64,000 bases of DNA from Gordonia pseudamarae (GTDB lineage Bacteria; Actinomycetota; Actinomycetes; Mycobacteriales; Mycobacteriaceae), in assembly GCF_025273675.1 (NCBI RefSeq), contig NZ_CP045809.1:3224001-3288000 (forward strand), in the 5' to 3' direction. Below, one piece after another: positions 1 to 8,456 of this stretch. The notes under the pieces were generated by a model. That model was not told the origin of the DNA. It saw nothing but the letters and a program-made list of their open reading frames with translations, and did not search any database. Each line of letters begins with the position of its first letter. Within the stretch, counting starts at the first letter, position 1. The translations under genes and the position numbers were made by a program.

Positions 1-3000
1 GCCGGTCGGCCAGGCAACGGTGAACTCGGGGGCGTGGAATGATCCGCCACCCATCGCCATCGCGCCGAGCCCGTAGGCCTTGCGCAGGATGATCATCCCG
101 AACGGCACCGTCAGCCGCGCCCCGGCGACGAACAGATTAGCGAAGCGGCGCACCGTCGCCTCGGTCTCCGAATCCGGACCGACCATGAATCCCGGTGTGT
201 CACAGAGCATCACCAGCGGAACCTGATGACTTTCACACAGGTTGAGAAAGTCCGCGGCCTTGTCGGACGCCTCGGCGTCGATCGCCCCGCCCAGGTGCAG
301 ACTCGAATTGGCCACCACCCCGTAAGCCACTCCCTCGACCCGGATCAGCGCGGTCACCACCCCGGCCCCGAAGTCACGACGAAGCTCGAGCACGGAGCCG
401 ACGTCGGCGAGCGCGTCGATCGCGGCACGCACATCGTAGGACCGCAACCGGTTCTCGGGCACCACGTGCCGGGCATGACCCGGGTCGGGTGCGGTCCAGT
501 CGGCCACCGGCCCCTGGAAGTACGACAGATACCGGCGGGCGATGTCGACGGCCTCTGCCTCGTCGCCGGCCACCACATGCACCACACCGTTGCGCGTCTG
601 CACGTCGATGGGGCCGATCTCCTCGGGCCGGTACACGCCGAGGCCGCCGCCCTCGACCATCGCCGGCCCACCCATCCCGATGTTCGCCTCGGGCGTGGCG
701 ATCAGCACGTCGCACGCCCCGGCGAGCGCGGCGTTCCCGGCGAAGCAGCGCCCGGACACCACGGCCACGGTCGGCACCCGGCCCCGGAGCCCGGCCAGAG
801 CCCGGAAGGTGCCCAATTCCAGGCCGAACGCGCCGTTGGCGTCGGTGTCCCCGGGCCGGCCCCCACCACCTTCGGCGAACAGCACCAGCGGAATCCGCTT
901 ACGGCGCACCACCTCCAGCAGCCGGTCGGTCTTGGCGTGGTTGCGCATCCCCTGTGTACCCGCCAGCACCGTGTAGTCGTATGACATGACCGCGGCGGTG
1001 GCGGCCGCAGCGCCGTGGACGTCGGCGCCGATCGTCGCGAGTCCGGCGACGAACCCGTCGGCGGGCGTGTTCGCGATCAGGTCCGCCTCCGATCTGCGAC
1101 CGCGCTGGGCGGCCAGCGTCAGGGCGCCATACTCCACGAAGCTCCCCGCGTCGATCAGGTCGTCGATGTTCTCGCGTGCGGTCCGGCGACCGGCATCGTG
1201 CCGTCTGGCCACGGCCTCGGGCCGGGCCGCGTCGGCGGTCCGTGCGCGCCGGGCCAGCACCTCGGCGAGGTCGGCGCGAACGTGATCGGGGTCGACCTCG
1301 GTGGCCACCTCATCCACTCCGGCGCCGCCGGTGCGGCGGACCACCGCGAGCGGGTCACCGACACCTACCGTGCGACCGGCCTCGACAAGCGATCGCGCCA
1401 CCGTCACCGGATGGTCGGCGGAGACCACGTGCTGCATCTTCATGGCCTCGAGCACCGCCAACGGCGCACCGGCGGCCACGGCGGCGCCGGTGACCGGGGC
1501 CTCGACCACGATCCCGGTCAGGTGTGCCCGCACCACCTGTTCCCCGGGGTCGGTGTCGGGGTCGGGGACCGGCTCAGCGGGTGTCGCCGGCGCGGTCGCG
1601 GCCCCTTCCGTCGACCGCCCCTGCAGATAGGTCGTGGTCACCGGCCCGGAGACGAACTCCTCGTCCCGGAGAATCGCGCGCAGTGCGGCGGCGTTCGTGT
1701 CGACTCCGGCGATCGTGAAGGCATCGAGCGCCGCCGCGGCCTTGCGGCAGCATGCGGCGATGTCCCCGGCCCGCGTATGCGCGATGACCTTGGCCAGCAG
1801 CGAATCATAGCGGGCGCCGATCTCCAGGCCCGGCCTGCCGAAGGTGTCCACCCGGACCCCCGGTCCGGTCGGCGGGACGAATTCGGTGAGCGTGCCCACC
1901 GCGCCGATCCGCGCGCCGTCCGCGGCCACGGTCTCGGTGTTCACCCGCGTCTGTATCGCGACGCCGCAGGCCCGTGCGCACGCCCCCGAGACGATCCCGC
2001 CGTTCGCCGCCATCCCCTGCGGCAGGAGCAGTTCGGCGATCGTGGCGCCCTGCGCGATACGCAGACCCACCTCCACGAGATCCACGCCGGTCACCTCCTC
2101 GGTGACCGTATGCTCCACCTGGATCCGCGGATTGACCTCCAGGAAGACGAACCTGTCGGCGGTGACGAGGAATTCGACGGTGGCCAGGCCCCGGTAGCCG
2201 CCGCCGGCGATCAGTTCGACGGCCGCGCGGTGCAGTGCGGCGCGCAGGTCGTCGTCGAGCCATTGCGCGGGCGCGACCTCGATGAGCTTCTGCCGCCCGC
2301 GCTGCACGCTGCAATCACGGTCACCTATCGCCAGAGCGGTTGTGCCACCGTCATTGTCGGGTGCCGCAACCACCTGCACCTCGATGTGCCGGGCGGCGGG
2401 CAACAGTTCCTCGACGAACAGGTCGCCGTTGCCGAAGGCCGCGCGGGCCTCGGCGGCACATATCCCGAACACCTGCGACAGCTGCCGCGCGGTGGTGACC
2501 GGACGGATGCCGCGACCACCGCCGCCGGCGACGGCCTTGATCATGACGCCGCCGGGATGTCCGGCCAGGAACTCCGCCGCGCCGGCCTCGTCGATCGCGG
2601 ATGCGGTAGCCGCCGGTACCGGCACCCCGGCGGCGACGGCGGCGGCGCGGGCGCTCACCTTGTCGCCGAAAGTGCGCAGTACCCGCGGATCGGGGCCCAC
2701 GAAGGTGAGTCCGGCGGCGGCGCAGTCGGCGGCGAAATCGGCGTCCTCGCTGAGGAACCCGTATCCGGGATGAACCAGGTCGGCGCCGTGATCTCGGCCC
2801 GCGGCAACCACGGCGGCCCGGTCGAGATAGGCCGACGGACCCGAACCGTCCAGCGCCACAGCGGTCGACGCCGCCCTCACATGGGGCATGTGTGCGTCGT
2901 CCGCCGCGTACACGGCGATCGTCTCCATCCCCAGTTCGGTGGCGGTGGCGATGATGCGCAGGGCGATCTCGCCCCGATTGGCCACCAGTACTCGCGACAT
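1..3000 (-). CDS. Single-chain acyl-CoA carboxylase (BC-BCCP-CT), 3' end outside window
   Basis: The first 1000 residues are visible; the gene runs off the left edge. Residues 1-450 are a biotin carboxylase: the start MSRVLVANRGEIALR, a glycine-rich ATP-grasp loop (KAVAGGGGRGIR) and the EVNPRIQVEHTVTE motif. A biotin carrier domain follows with the biotinylation motif EAMKM (Lys about 521). From about 570 onward is a carboxyltransferase, with crotonase-like glycine loops and a CDTPGFMVG stretch near the edge. Separate subunits are the rule in actinobacteria; this layout matches the single-chain long-chain acyl-CoA carboxylase (LCC) known from Mycobacterium avium. It would carboxylate acyl-CoA at the alpha carbon using biotin, bicarbonate and ATP. 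The substrate cannot be read from sequence. It is divergent from the phosphotriesterase-like gene and shares a putative operator region with it. Confidence 0.9.
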   Translation of the reverse strand, partial: MSRVLVANRGEIALRIIATATELGMETIAVYAADDAHMPHVRAASTAVALDGSGPSAYLDRAAVVAAGRDHGADLVHPGYGFLSEDADFAADCAAAGLTFVGPDPRVLRTFGDKVSARAAAVAAGVPVPAATASAIDEAGAAEFLAGHPGGVMIKAVAGGGGRGIRPVTTARQLSQVFGICAAEARAAFGNGDLFVEELLPAARHIEVQVVAAPDNDGGTTALAIGDRDCSVQRGRQKLIEVAPAQWLDDDLRAALHRAAVELIAGGGYRGLATVEFLVTADRFVFLEVNPRIQVEHTVTEEVTGVDLVEVGLRIAQGATIAELLLPQGMAANGGIVSGACARACGVAIQTRVNTETVAADGARIGAVGTLTEFVPPTGPGVRVDTFGRPGLEIGARYDSLLAKVIAHTRAGDIAACCRKAAAALDAFTIAGVDTNAAALRAILRDEEFVSGPVTTTYLQGRSTEGAATAPATPAEPVPDPDTDPGEQVVRAHLTGIVVEAPVTGAAVAAGAPLAVLEAMKMQHVVSADHPVTVARSLVEAGRTVGVGDPLAVVRRTGGAGVDEVATEVDPDHVRADLAEVLARRARTADAARPEAVARRHDAGRRTARENIDDLIDAGSFVEYGALTLAAQRGRRSEADLIANTPADGFVAGLATIGADVHGAAAATAAVMSYDYTVLAGTQGMRNHAKTDRLLEVVRRKRIPLVLFAEGGGGRPGDTDANGAFGLELGTFRALAGLRGRVPTVAVVSGRCFAGNAALAGACDVLIATPEANIGMGGPAMVEGGGLGVYRPEEIGPIDVQTRNGVVHVVAGDEAEAVDIARRYLSYFQGPVADWTAPDPGHARHVVPENRLRSYDVRAAIDALADVGSVLELRRDFGAGVVTALIRVEGVAYGVVANSSLHLGGAIDAEASDKAADFLNLCESHQVPLVMLCDTPGFMVGPDSETEATVRRFANLFVAGARLTVPFGMIILRKAYGLGAMAMGGGSFHAPEFTVAWPTG

Positions 3001-3053
3001 CCGTGTACCTCGATTCCCGACCCTGATGGTGGCCGTCCGCCACCGCCGGGCCC

Positions 3054-3080
3054 TTGAACTTGAACTCGACCTCAACTACC
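3054..3080. promoter_or_regulatory. Putative operator, copy 1 (carboxylase/PTE intergenic region)
   Basis: Read on the + strand, this 27-bp stretch starts TTGAACTTGAA and ends CTCAACTACC. It matches about 19 of 26 positions of a site in front of the SDR gene (8372-8398), with TTGAAC, TGAA and TCAACTAC conserved. It lies 54-80 bp upstream of the carboxylase start and about 76 bp upstream of the hydrolase start, so it could serve both. The TetR-family gene nearby is the obvious candidate regulator, but binding is an inference. Confidence 0.45.
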
Positions 3081-3155
3081 ATCACAGCCTAACGAGTGAT
3101 CCACCTCACTCGCACTCTGGCACTGTCGCCGATCACGTGGAGGGTTCGCCAACCC

Positions 3156-4115
3156 ATGAGCACCGTACAAACAGTCACCGGCCCCATCGATTCCGCCGAG
3201 TTGGGCAGGACACTGGTCCACGAACACATCTTCGTGCTCGGCGAGGAGTACCGGCAGAACTACCAGGACGACTGGGACGAAGATGAGAAGATCGCCGCCG
3301 CCGTGCGAGACCTCGACGAACTCAAGGGCCTGGGCATCGACACCATCTTCGACCCCACCGTCATCGGCCTGGGACGCTACATCCCCCGAATCCAGAAAAT
3401 CGCCGCGCGGACCGAGCTCAACATCGTCGTCGCCACCGGGCTGTACACCTACAACGAGATCCCGTTCCAGTTCCACTACAGCGGCCCCGGCCTGCTGTTC
3501 GACATCCCCGAACCCCTGGTGACCCTGTTCACCCGGGACCTGACCGAAGGCATCGCCGACACCGGCGTCCGGGCGGCATTCCTCAAGTGCGCCATCGAAG
3601 AACAGGGCCTGACCCCAGGGGTGGAACGGGTGATGCGCGCCGTCGGTCAGACCAGCGCGCAGACCGGGGCCCCCATCACCGTTCACACCAACCCGCACAC
3701 CCAGTCCGGTCTGGTCGCCCAGAAGGTCCTCGCCGAAGAGGGCGTCGACCTCACCAAGGTGGTCATCGGCCACTCCGGCGACAGCACCGATCTCGACTAC
3801 CTGATGCGGCTCGCCGACGCCGGATCGATCCTGGGTATGGACCGTTTCGGCCTCGACGTCCTGCTGCCGTTCGAGGACCGCATCACCACCATCGTCGAAC
3901 TCGCCCACCGCGGATACGCCGACCGGATGGCGCTCGCCCACGACGCCTCGTGCTTCATCGACTGGTTCGACCCCGAGGCCAAGCGGGCGGTCACACCCAA
4001 GTGGAACTACCGGCACATCAGCGAGGACGTCCTGCCCACCCTGCGCGAACGCGGGGTCACCGACGAGCAGATCACCGAGATGCTGGTGAACGTGCCGCGC
4101 CGCTACGTCGAATGA
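3156..4115 (+). CDS. Phosphotriesterase-family metal-dependent hydrolase
   Basis: 319 aa, amidohydrolase-fold protein of the phosphotriesterase/lactonase family. All expected binuclear metal ligands are visible: the HxH pair at H22 and H24 (VHEHIF), a carbamylatable lysine K144 (AFLKCA), H177 (TVHTNPH), H206 (VIGHSG) and D263 (AHDAS). Members hydrolyse lactones or organophosphate-like esters; the natural substrate here is unknown. The neighbouring 4-hydroxyacyl-type enzymes make a lactone substrate attractive, since gamma-lactones are the cyclised form of 4-hydroxy acids (inference). The ATG at 3156 is chosen over an upstream in-frame ATG because a GGAGGG ribosome-binding site lies 11 bases before it. 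Its stop overlaps the first codon of the synthetase remnant (ATGA). Confidence 0.85.
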   Translation: MSTVQTVTGPIDSAELGRTLVHEHIFVLGEEYRQNYQDDWDEDEKIAAAVRDLDELKGLGIDTIFDPTVIGLGRYIPRIQKIAARTELNIVVATGLYTYNEIPFQFHYSGPGLLFDIPEPLVTLFTRDLTEGIADTGVRAAFLKCAIEEQGLTPGVERVMRAVGQTSAQTGAPITVHTNPHTQSGLVAQKVLAEEGVDLTKVVIGHSGDSTDLDYLMRLADAGSILGMDRFGLDVLLPFEDRITTIVELAHRGYADRMALAHDASCFIDWFDPEAKRAVTPKWNYRHISEDVLPTLRERGVTDEQITEMLVNVPRRYVE

Positions 4116-4313
4116 GCGCGACCCTGCGGGACGGGTGGCCGGCCACCGGCGACCTCGGATCGGTCGATCCCGACGGCAACATCCGGATCGTCGACCGCAA
4201 GAAGGACCTCGATCATCCGGGGCGGCTACAACGTGTACCCCGGAGACGTCGGCGCCACCGGCACGATCCTCAAGCGCGCCATCGACATCGACGACCTGAC
4301 CTCCACCGGCTGA
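4112..4313 (+). pseudogene. Remnant of an AMP-forming acyl-CoA synthetase (C-terminal domain)
   Basis: An ATG overlapping the previous stop opens a frame reading DGWPATGDLG, then IRIVDRKKDL. This is the hinge region of acyl-CoA synthetases/AMP-ligases. The frame then breaks: one reading frame over, the sequence continues IRGGYNVYPGDVGATG and ILKRAI before a stop at 4311-4313. In intact enzymes these parts are joined as KKDLIIRGGYNVYP..., followed about 80-100 residues later by a GKILKR motif containing the catalytic lysine. So at least one frameshift, an internal deletion and loss of the N-terminal 400 or so residues have occurred. The intact gene probably belonged to the same catabolic locus and activated its acid substrate to the CoA ester. 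Confidence 0.75.
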
Positions 4314-4334
4314 CTGCCCACCGGCCGCACCTGG

Positions 4335-5018
4335 TCAGTCCGGCCGGCGCATACCGATGGCGTTGGCCCACAATCGGGTTGCCGTGGACACCAGTTGGTC
4401 GATGTCCGCTCCCGAACCGAGCGCGAAGGCCTGATACGCCATACGCGAGACCATGCCCGACAACGCGGCCGCCGCCGAGTCCGGATCGATGTCGGGGTCA
4501 GCGAGGCCGCGTTCCTGCAACCGGGCGATCTCGCGGGCGTTGCGTTCGGAGAACACGCTGCCGCGCAGGAGCCGTTGCTCGCGGAACTCGGGGCTGTTGG
4601 CAGTCACCTGTTCGAGGACGAGCCGCAGTTTGGCGTTACGCCGGTAGGCCTCGAAGTAGGCGCGGTTGGACGCCTCGAGCACCGCGATCGGGTCGGCGTC
4701 GTCGCCGAGATGCGGGGCTCCCGGATGCAGCATGTCCTCATGGGCCTCACTGAAGACCGCGTCGAGGATCTCCTCTTTGCTCTGGAAATAGGTGTAGAAG
4801 GTTCCGGTGGAGCAGTTGGCCTCCGCGGTGATGTCGGTGAGCCGCGACTCCTGAAAACCATCGCGCTCGAACACCCTGCGCGCGGCGGCGACCAGTGCGT
4901 TCCTGGTGCGCTCACCGCGCGCGGTCACGGGCTGCTTGGGCTTGTCCACCGACTCACCCGCCAGCGAGGGCAACGGCCAGTTCGGTTCCGGCGCGTGCTT
5001 CTGTGTCATGTCGGACAT
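4335..5018 (-). CDS. TetR-family transcriptional regulator
   Basis: 227 aa from the chosen ATG; in-frame starts also exist at 5009 and 5066. The N-terminal helix-turn-helix is clear: TRNALVAAARRVFERDGFQE, then LTDITAEANCSTGTFYTYF and a KEEIL helix. The remainder is an all-helical ligand pocket typical of TetR repressors of lipid catabolism. It is the last gene of the SDR, acyl-CoA dehydrogenase, kinase, TetR series, 66 bases after the kinase stop. It is therefore the most likely repressor of this operon and perhaps of the carboxylase, with an acyl-CoA as likely inducer. Ligand and operator are inferred. Confidence 0.85.
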   Translation of the reverse strand: MSDMTQKHAPEPNWPLPSLAGESVDKPKQPVTARGERTRNALVAAARRVFERDGFQESRLTDITAEANCSTGTFYTYFQSKEEILDAVFSEAHEDMLHPGAPHLGDDADPIAVLEASNRAYFEAYRRNAKLRLVLEQVTANSPEFREQRLLRGSVFSERNAREIARLQERGLADPDIDPDSAAAALSGMVSRMAYQAFALGSGADIDQLVSTATRLWANAIGMRRPD

Positions 5019-5084
5019 CTTCCCAGGTCCAGCGCTGATGGTCGGAGACGACCGGGTCGATGTCATCGCCCGGCACGAAATCTC

Positions 5085-6131
5085 TCAGATACCGGCTTCG
5101 CCGGCCACCGACTGCGCCATCTCGACCAGCGTGTCGACGACGGTCGTGGTGGGCACCCCGCCGGCGGCCCGATTGGACGCGTTGTCCTCGACCCGCTTGA
5201 GGATGCCCTGGGCGATGATCGCCACCTTCCACAACCCAAGCGCATGCCAGTACGCCAGGGCCTGCGGGTCGCGCCCGGTGCGCTCGATGTAGTCAGCGGC
5301 GAGGGTGGCCCGGTCGGGGAAACCGTCGAGCAACTCCACCGGTACCGCGCTGAGCTGCGGCCCGCCGGGCGCCGGCCAGTACGCCAGGGTGCTGCCGATA
5401 TCGGCGAGCGGATCGCCCAGGGTGGACAGTTCCCAGTCGAGAACGGCCCGCACCGAGGCGGCCGCCGGGTCGATCATCACGTTGCGGATATGGAAGTCGC
5501 CGTGCACCAGTCGTGTCTCGTGCTGCTCGGGCGCGTGGGCCAGAAACCGCCGCGTCAGGTCATCGACGGCCGGGATGTCGCGTGTCCTGGACTTCTCCCA
5601 CTGCGAACTCCATCGCTTCAGCTGACGTGCCGCGTACGGCTTGTGACTGGCCAGATCGGACAGTCCGACGGCCTCGAGATCGACCTCGTGAATCGTGGCA
5701 AGGGTGTCGATCATCGATTTTCCGACCGACCGCCGCTGCTCGACGGTCAGCGCCTCGGCGGCGGGCAGGTTGTCGAGCGCGACGGCCTCGACGAACTCCA
5801 TCACCACCAGCGGGGCGGGCGCGACGGCGGTATCGGTGCACACGCCGTGGATACGCGGCACCGGCACCGGGGTATCCGCCAGCGCCGACAGGATCCTCGC
5901 CTCGCGCACCACATCGTGTGCCGAAGCCAGGAGATTGCCCACGGGCGGGCGCCGCAGCACCCACCGCACATCCCCGGCGGTGAGCAGATAGGTCAGGTTG
6001 GATTGCCCGATACCCACCCGGGTCACCGCCACATCGTCCGGAATGTCGATCCCGTTGCCGCGAGACCACCTCCCGAACTCGGCCGGATCCAATTCCGGAA
6101 TCGTGGCCAACCCTGCCGAACCGTCACTCAC
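5085..6131 (-). CDS. Aminoglycoside-phosphotransferase-fold kinase (ACAD10/11 or LvaA type)
   Basis: 348 aa APH-family kinase. Residues 40-115 form the N-lobe, with a hinge reading VVMEFVEA. The catalytic loop is HGDFHIRNV (D212 as base, N217), and D232 of the LDWELSTLGDP motif is the metal ligand, all intact. The sequence pattern is that of the kinase domain fused to an acyl-CoA dehydrogenase in vertebrate ACAD10/ACAD11, and of LvaA in the Pseudomonas levulinate pathway, rather than of antibiotic kinases. Those enzymes phosphorylate the 4-hydroxyl group of 4-hydroxyacyl-CoA so that the partner dehydrogenase can eliminate it. The gene lies directly downstream of such a dehydrogenase, supporting this role (inference from family plus context). 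Confidence 0.8.
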   Translation of the reverse strand: MSDGSAGLATIPELDPAEFGRWSRGNGIDIPDDVAVTRVGIGQSNLTYLLTAGDVRWVLRRPPVGNLLASAHDVVREARILSALADTPVPVPRIHGVCTDTAVAPAPLVVMEFVEAVALDNLPAAEALTVEQRRSVGKSMIDTLATIHEVDLEAVGLSDLASHKPYAARQLKRWSSQWEKSRTRDIPAVDDLTRRFLAHAPEQHETRLVHGDFHIRNVMIDPAAASVRAVLDWELSTLGDPLADIGSTLAYWPAPGGPQLSAVPVELLDGFPDRATLAADYIERTGRDPQALAYWHALGLWKVAIIAQGILKRVEDNASNRAAGGVPTTTVVDTLVEMAQSVAGEAGI

Positions 6132-6175
6132 CGCGTCTCCCCATTCGTGATTGTTGTTCAGTATTCCGACTATCC

Positions 6176-6244
6176 GGGTTCCCGTTGTCGGGGTTCCGGT
6201 TGTCGGGGTTCCGGCTGTCGGGGTTCCGGCTGTCGGGGTTCCAG
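6176..6244. repeat. 15-bp tandem repeat in the kinase/dehydrogenase gap
   Basis: Four 15-bp units of GGGTTCCGGYTGTCG (first unit slightly diverged) plus a 9-base partial unit lie between the acyl-CoA dehydrogenase stop and the kinase start, where the spacing is 126 bases instead of the 0-30 seen elsewhere in this operon. The unit length allows expansion or contraction by slippage. No gene or clear hairpin is encoded here. Confidence 0.85.
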
Positions 6245-6257
6245 AACCCGGAAGCTG

Positions 6258-7532
6258 TCAGAAACGCGCCGACAGCACGTCATCGGACACGCCGGGAACG
6301 GTCTCGGCCAGCGCCTTGACATAGGGCCGCAGCTCACGCCGGGCGATGGCCCGCTTGTGCACCTCGTCGGGGCCGTCGGCCAGACGCAGGGTGCGCAGAT
6401 GCGCGTAGAACATGGCCAGCGGCACGTCGTCGGTGACGCCCATGCCACCGAACACCTGGATGGCGCGGTCGACGACCGTGAGCGCGATAGTGGGCGCGGC
6501 CACCTTGATGGCCGCGATCTCGGTGGCGGCCTTCTTGTTTCCTACGGTGTCCATCATGTGCGCGGCCTTGAGGGTGAGCAGCCGTACCATCTCGATCTCG
6601 ATGCGCGCCTCGGCGATCCAGTCCTGAATATTGGCCCGGTCGGCGAGCGGCGCGCCGAAGGTGGTGCGCGAGACCGCCCGCCTGCACATCAGTTCCAGTG
6701 CGCGTTCGGCCATGCCGATACTGCGCATGCAGTGGTGGATACGGCCCGGCCCGAGTCGGGCCTGCGCGATCGCGAACCCCTCGCCCTCACCCTTGAGCAC
6801 ATCTTTGAGCGGCACCCGCACGTTCTCGAAGATCAACTCGCCGTGGCTTTCCCGGTCCACATAGCCGAAGACGTTCAGGTTGCGCAGGATGGTCAGGCCG
6901 GGTGCGTCGGTGGGCACCACCATCATCGACTGCTGCCGGTGGGTGGGCGCCGTCGGGTCCGTCTTCCCCATCACGATCAGAACCTTGCAGTCCGGACGGA
7001 CAGCGTTGGAGGCAAACCACTTTCGTCCGTTGAGGACGTACTCGTCACCGTCGCGTTCCATCCGCAGTTCCACATTGGTGGCGTCGGAGCTGGCGACGGC
7101 CGGCTCGGTCATCGCGAAGGCCGAGGCGATCTCACCGTCGAGCAGCGGCTTGAGGTAGCGCTCCTTGTGCTCGTCGGTGCCGAACAGGGTCAAGACCTCC
7201 ATATTGCCGGTGTCGGGGGCGTTGCAGTTGAACACCTCGGGTGACCACGGCACGCGGCCGGTGATCTCGGCCAGATGCGAGTACTCCAGGTTGGTCAGGC
7301 CCGGCCCCCATTCGGCGTGCGGATGGAACATGTTCCACAGCTCGGCCGCCTTGGCCTTCTTCTTGAGGTCGAGCAAAATCTGCGGTGTGGCATGTGGATT
7401 GCCCTGCGCGGCCAGCTCACGCGTCTGCTCCTCGTACACCGATTCGTTGGGGTAGATGTGCTCGTCCATGAACGCCAACAACCGCTGCCGGAAGCCCTCG
7501 GCGCGCTCGGACGGCTCGAAAAGTGTGTTCAC
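6258..7532 (-). CDS. Acyl-CoA dehydrogenase (ACAD10/11 or LvaC type)
   Basis: 424 aa flavoprotein of the acyl-CoA dehydrogenase family. The order is an N-terminal helical domain (to about 130), a middle beta domain ([16 protein letters not shown], then [13 protein letters not shown]), and a C-terminal helical domain with the [16 protein letters not shown] motif and the terminal [20 protein letters not shown] region. The length fits the family. Paired with the downstream APH-type kinase it resembles the ACAD10/11 fusion split over two genes; in the levulinate pathway the corresponding protein removes the phosphate to give an enoyl-CoA. A conventional fatty-acyl-CoA dehydrogenase is the alternative. 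It is 27 bases downstream of the SDR gene, hence in the same operon. Confidence 0.85.
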   Translation of the reverse strand: MNTLFEPSERAEGFRQRLLAFMDEHIYPNESVYEEQTRELAAQGNPHATPQILLDLKKKAKAAELWNMFHPHAEWGPGLTNLEYSHLAEITGRVPWSPEVFNCNAPDTGNMEVLTLFGTDEHKERYLKPLLDGEIASAFAMTEPAVASSDATNVELRMERDGDEYVLNGRKWFASNAVRPDCKVLIVMGKTDPTAPTHRQQSMMVVPTDAPGLTILRNLNVFGYVDRESHGELIFENVRVPLKDVLKGEGEGFAIAQARLGPGRIHHCMRSIGMAERALELMCRRAVSRTTFGAPLADRANIQDWIAEARIEIEMVRLLTLKAAHMMDTVGNKKAATEIAAIKVAAPTIALTVVDRAIQVFGGMGVTDDVPLAMFYAHLRTLRLADGPDEVHKRAIARRELRPYVKALAETVPGVSDDVLSARF

Positions 7533-7559
7533 GTCATCTCCAGATCTTGTCGGGTGTGG

Positions 7560-8363
7560 TCAGCTCGTCAACGCGCTCAGGTAGCGCTGCATCCCGCGCA
7601 ACCAGCGGTCGTAGTCAGATCCCTTGTGCCGGTACATGTCCAGCACCTCGGCGTGCGGCAGGATCAGGAAGTGTTCCTCGACGATCGCCGCCAGGACGAC
7701 GGCGGCCACCTCGTCGGCGGTCAGAACCCGGCCGGCGGTGGTCACCGCACGCTGCATCAGCGCCTGCTCGGCGTCCGTGGGCGCCTCCGAAGGGCGCAGC
7801 AGTGCGGTGTCGACGCCCATCGGGCACAGGCAGCTCACCTTCACACCCTGTGCTCCGTAGGTGACGCTGAGCCATTCGGCAAAACCTACGGCCGCGTGTT
7901 TGGTGACCGAGTAGGTCGCCGATCCGAGCTGGGTCAGCAGCCCGGCCGCCGATGCGGTGCTGATGAAGTATCCGCTGCCGCGTTCGACCCAGCCCGGCAC
8001 CAGGCGCCGGGCGGCCCGTACGTGCGCGAGGACGTTGACGTTGAGCGCGGCGTCCCACTGCGCGTCGGTGGCGTGCAGGCCGGGGGCGCCCATGATGCCC
8101 GCGTTGGCGAAGTAGAAGTCGACCGGACCGAAGGTGTTCTCGGCCAGTGCCACCACCTCGTCGATGTGTTCGTCGGCGCCGGCGTCACCCGAGGCGAGCG
8201 CCACCGCGTCCGGCGGCAGATCGGCGGCAACCCGGGCGACCGCGTCACCGTTGATGTCGGTGAGCACGACCCGCGCCCCACCGTCCACCAGCGCCCGCGC
8301 GATCGCGGCCCCGATTCCACCGCCCGCACCGGTCACCACAGCCACCGCACCATTGATCCGCAT
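7560..8363 (-). CDS. Short-chain dehydrogenase/reductase
   Basis: 267 aa classical SDR. It has the Rossmann motif TGAGGGIG (residues 11-18), the NAG motif at 87-89, N110, and the catalytic set S138, Y151, K155 (YSVTK). An acidic residue after beta-2 (LTDIN) suggests NAD(H) preference. As first gene of the operon with an acyl-CoA dehydrogenase and an APH-type kinase it could interconvert a keto- and hydroxyacyl-CoA, which corresponds to LvaD in the levulinate pathway. Substrate is unproven. The putative operator copy 2 ends 9 bases upstream of its ATG. Confidence 0.85.
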   Translation of the reverse strand: MRINGAVAVVTGAGGGIGAAIARALVDGGARVVLTDINGDAVARVAADLPPDAVALASGDAGADEHIDEVVALAENTFGPVDFYFANAGIMGAPGLHATDAQWDAALNVNVLAHVRAARRLVPGWVERGSGYFISTASAAGLLTQLGSATYSVTKHAAVGFAEWLSVTYGAQGVKVSCLCPMGVDTALLRPSEAPTDAEQALMQRAVTTAGRVLTADEVAAVVLAAIVEEHFLILPHAEVLDMYRHKGSDYDRWLRGMQRYLSALTS

Positions 8364-8371
8364 GGCCCCAC

Positions 8372-8398
8372 CGTAGTTGAATCCGCCTTCAGGTTCAA
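8372..8398. promoter_or_regulatory. Putative operator, copy 2 (SDR operon promoter)
   Basis: On the minus strand it reads TTGAACCTGAA, six variable bases, then TTCAACTACG. The arms TTGAA and TTCAA make an imperfect dyad, as expected for a TetR-type site. It lies immediately upstream of the SDR start codon, where a repressor would block transcription. The partner copy is at 3054-3080. Confidence 0.5.
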
Positions 8399-8456
8399 TA
8401 GTCGCGGGCCGGCCGGATGCCCGATCACCAACGACAACGGATGCGGTGCCGCCCGA

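Noticed and set aside
1015..3057. 680-codon open frame on the + strand opposite the carboxylase
   Set aside because: Its product is Arg/Gly/His-rich with no family motifs, while the minus frame gives a complete biotin carboxylase and biotin domain. Shadow of a high-GC gene.
4395..7244. 949-codon open frame on the + strand opposite tetR, kinase and dehydrogenase
   Set aside because: It crosses three recognisable genes and the 15-bp repeats, and has no motifs; GC-rich antisense frame.
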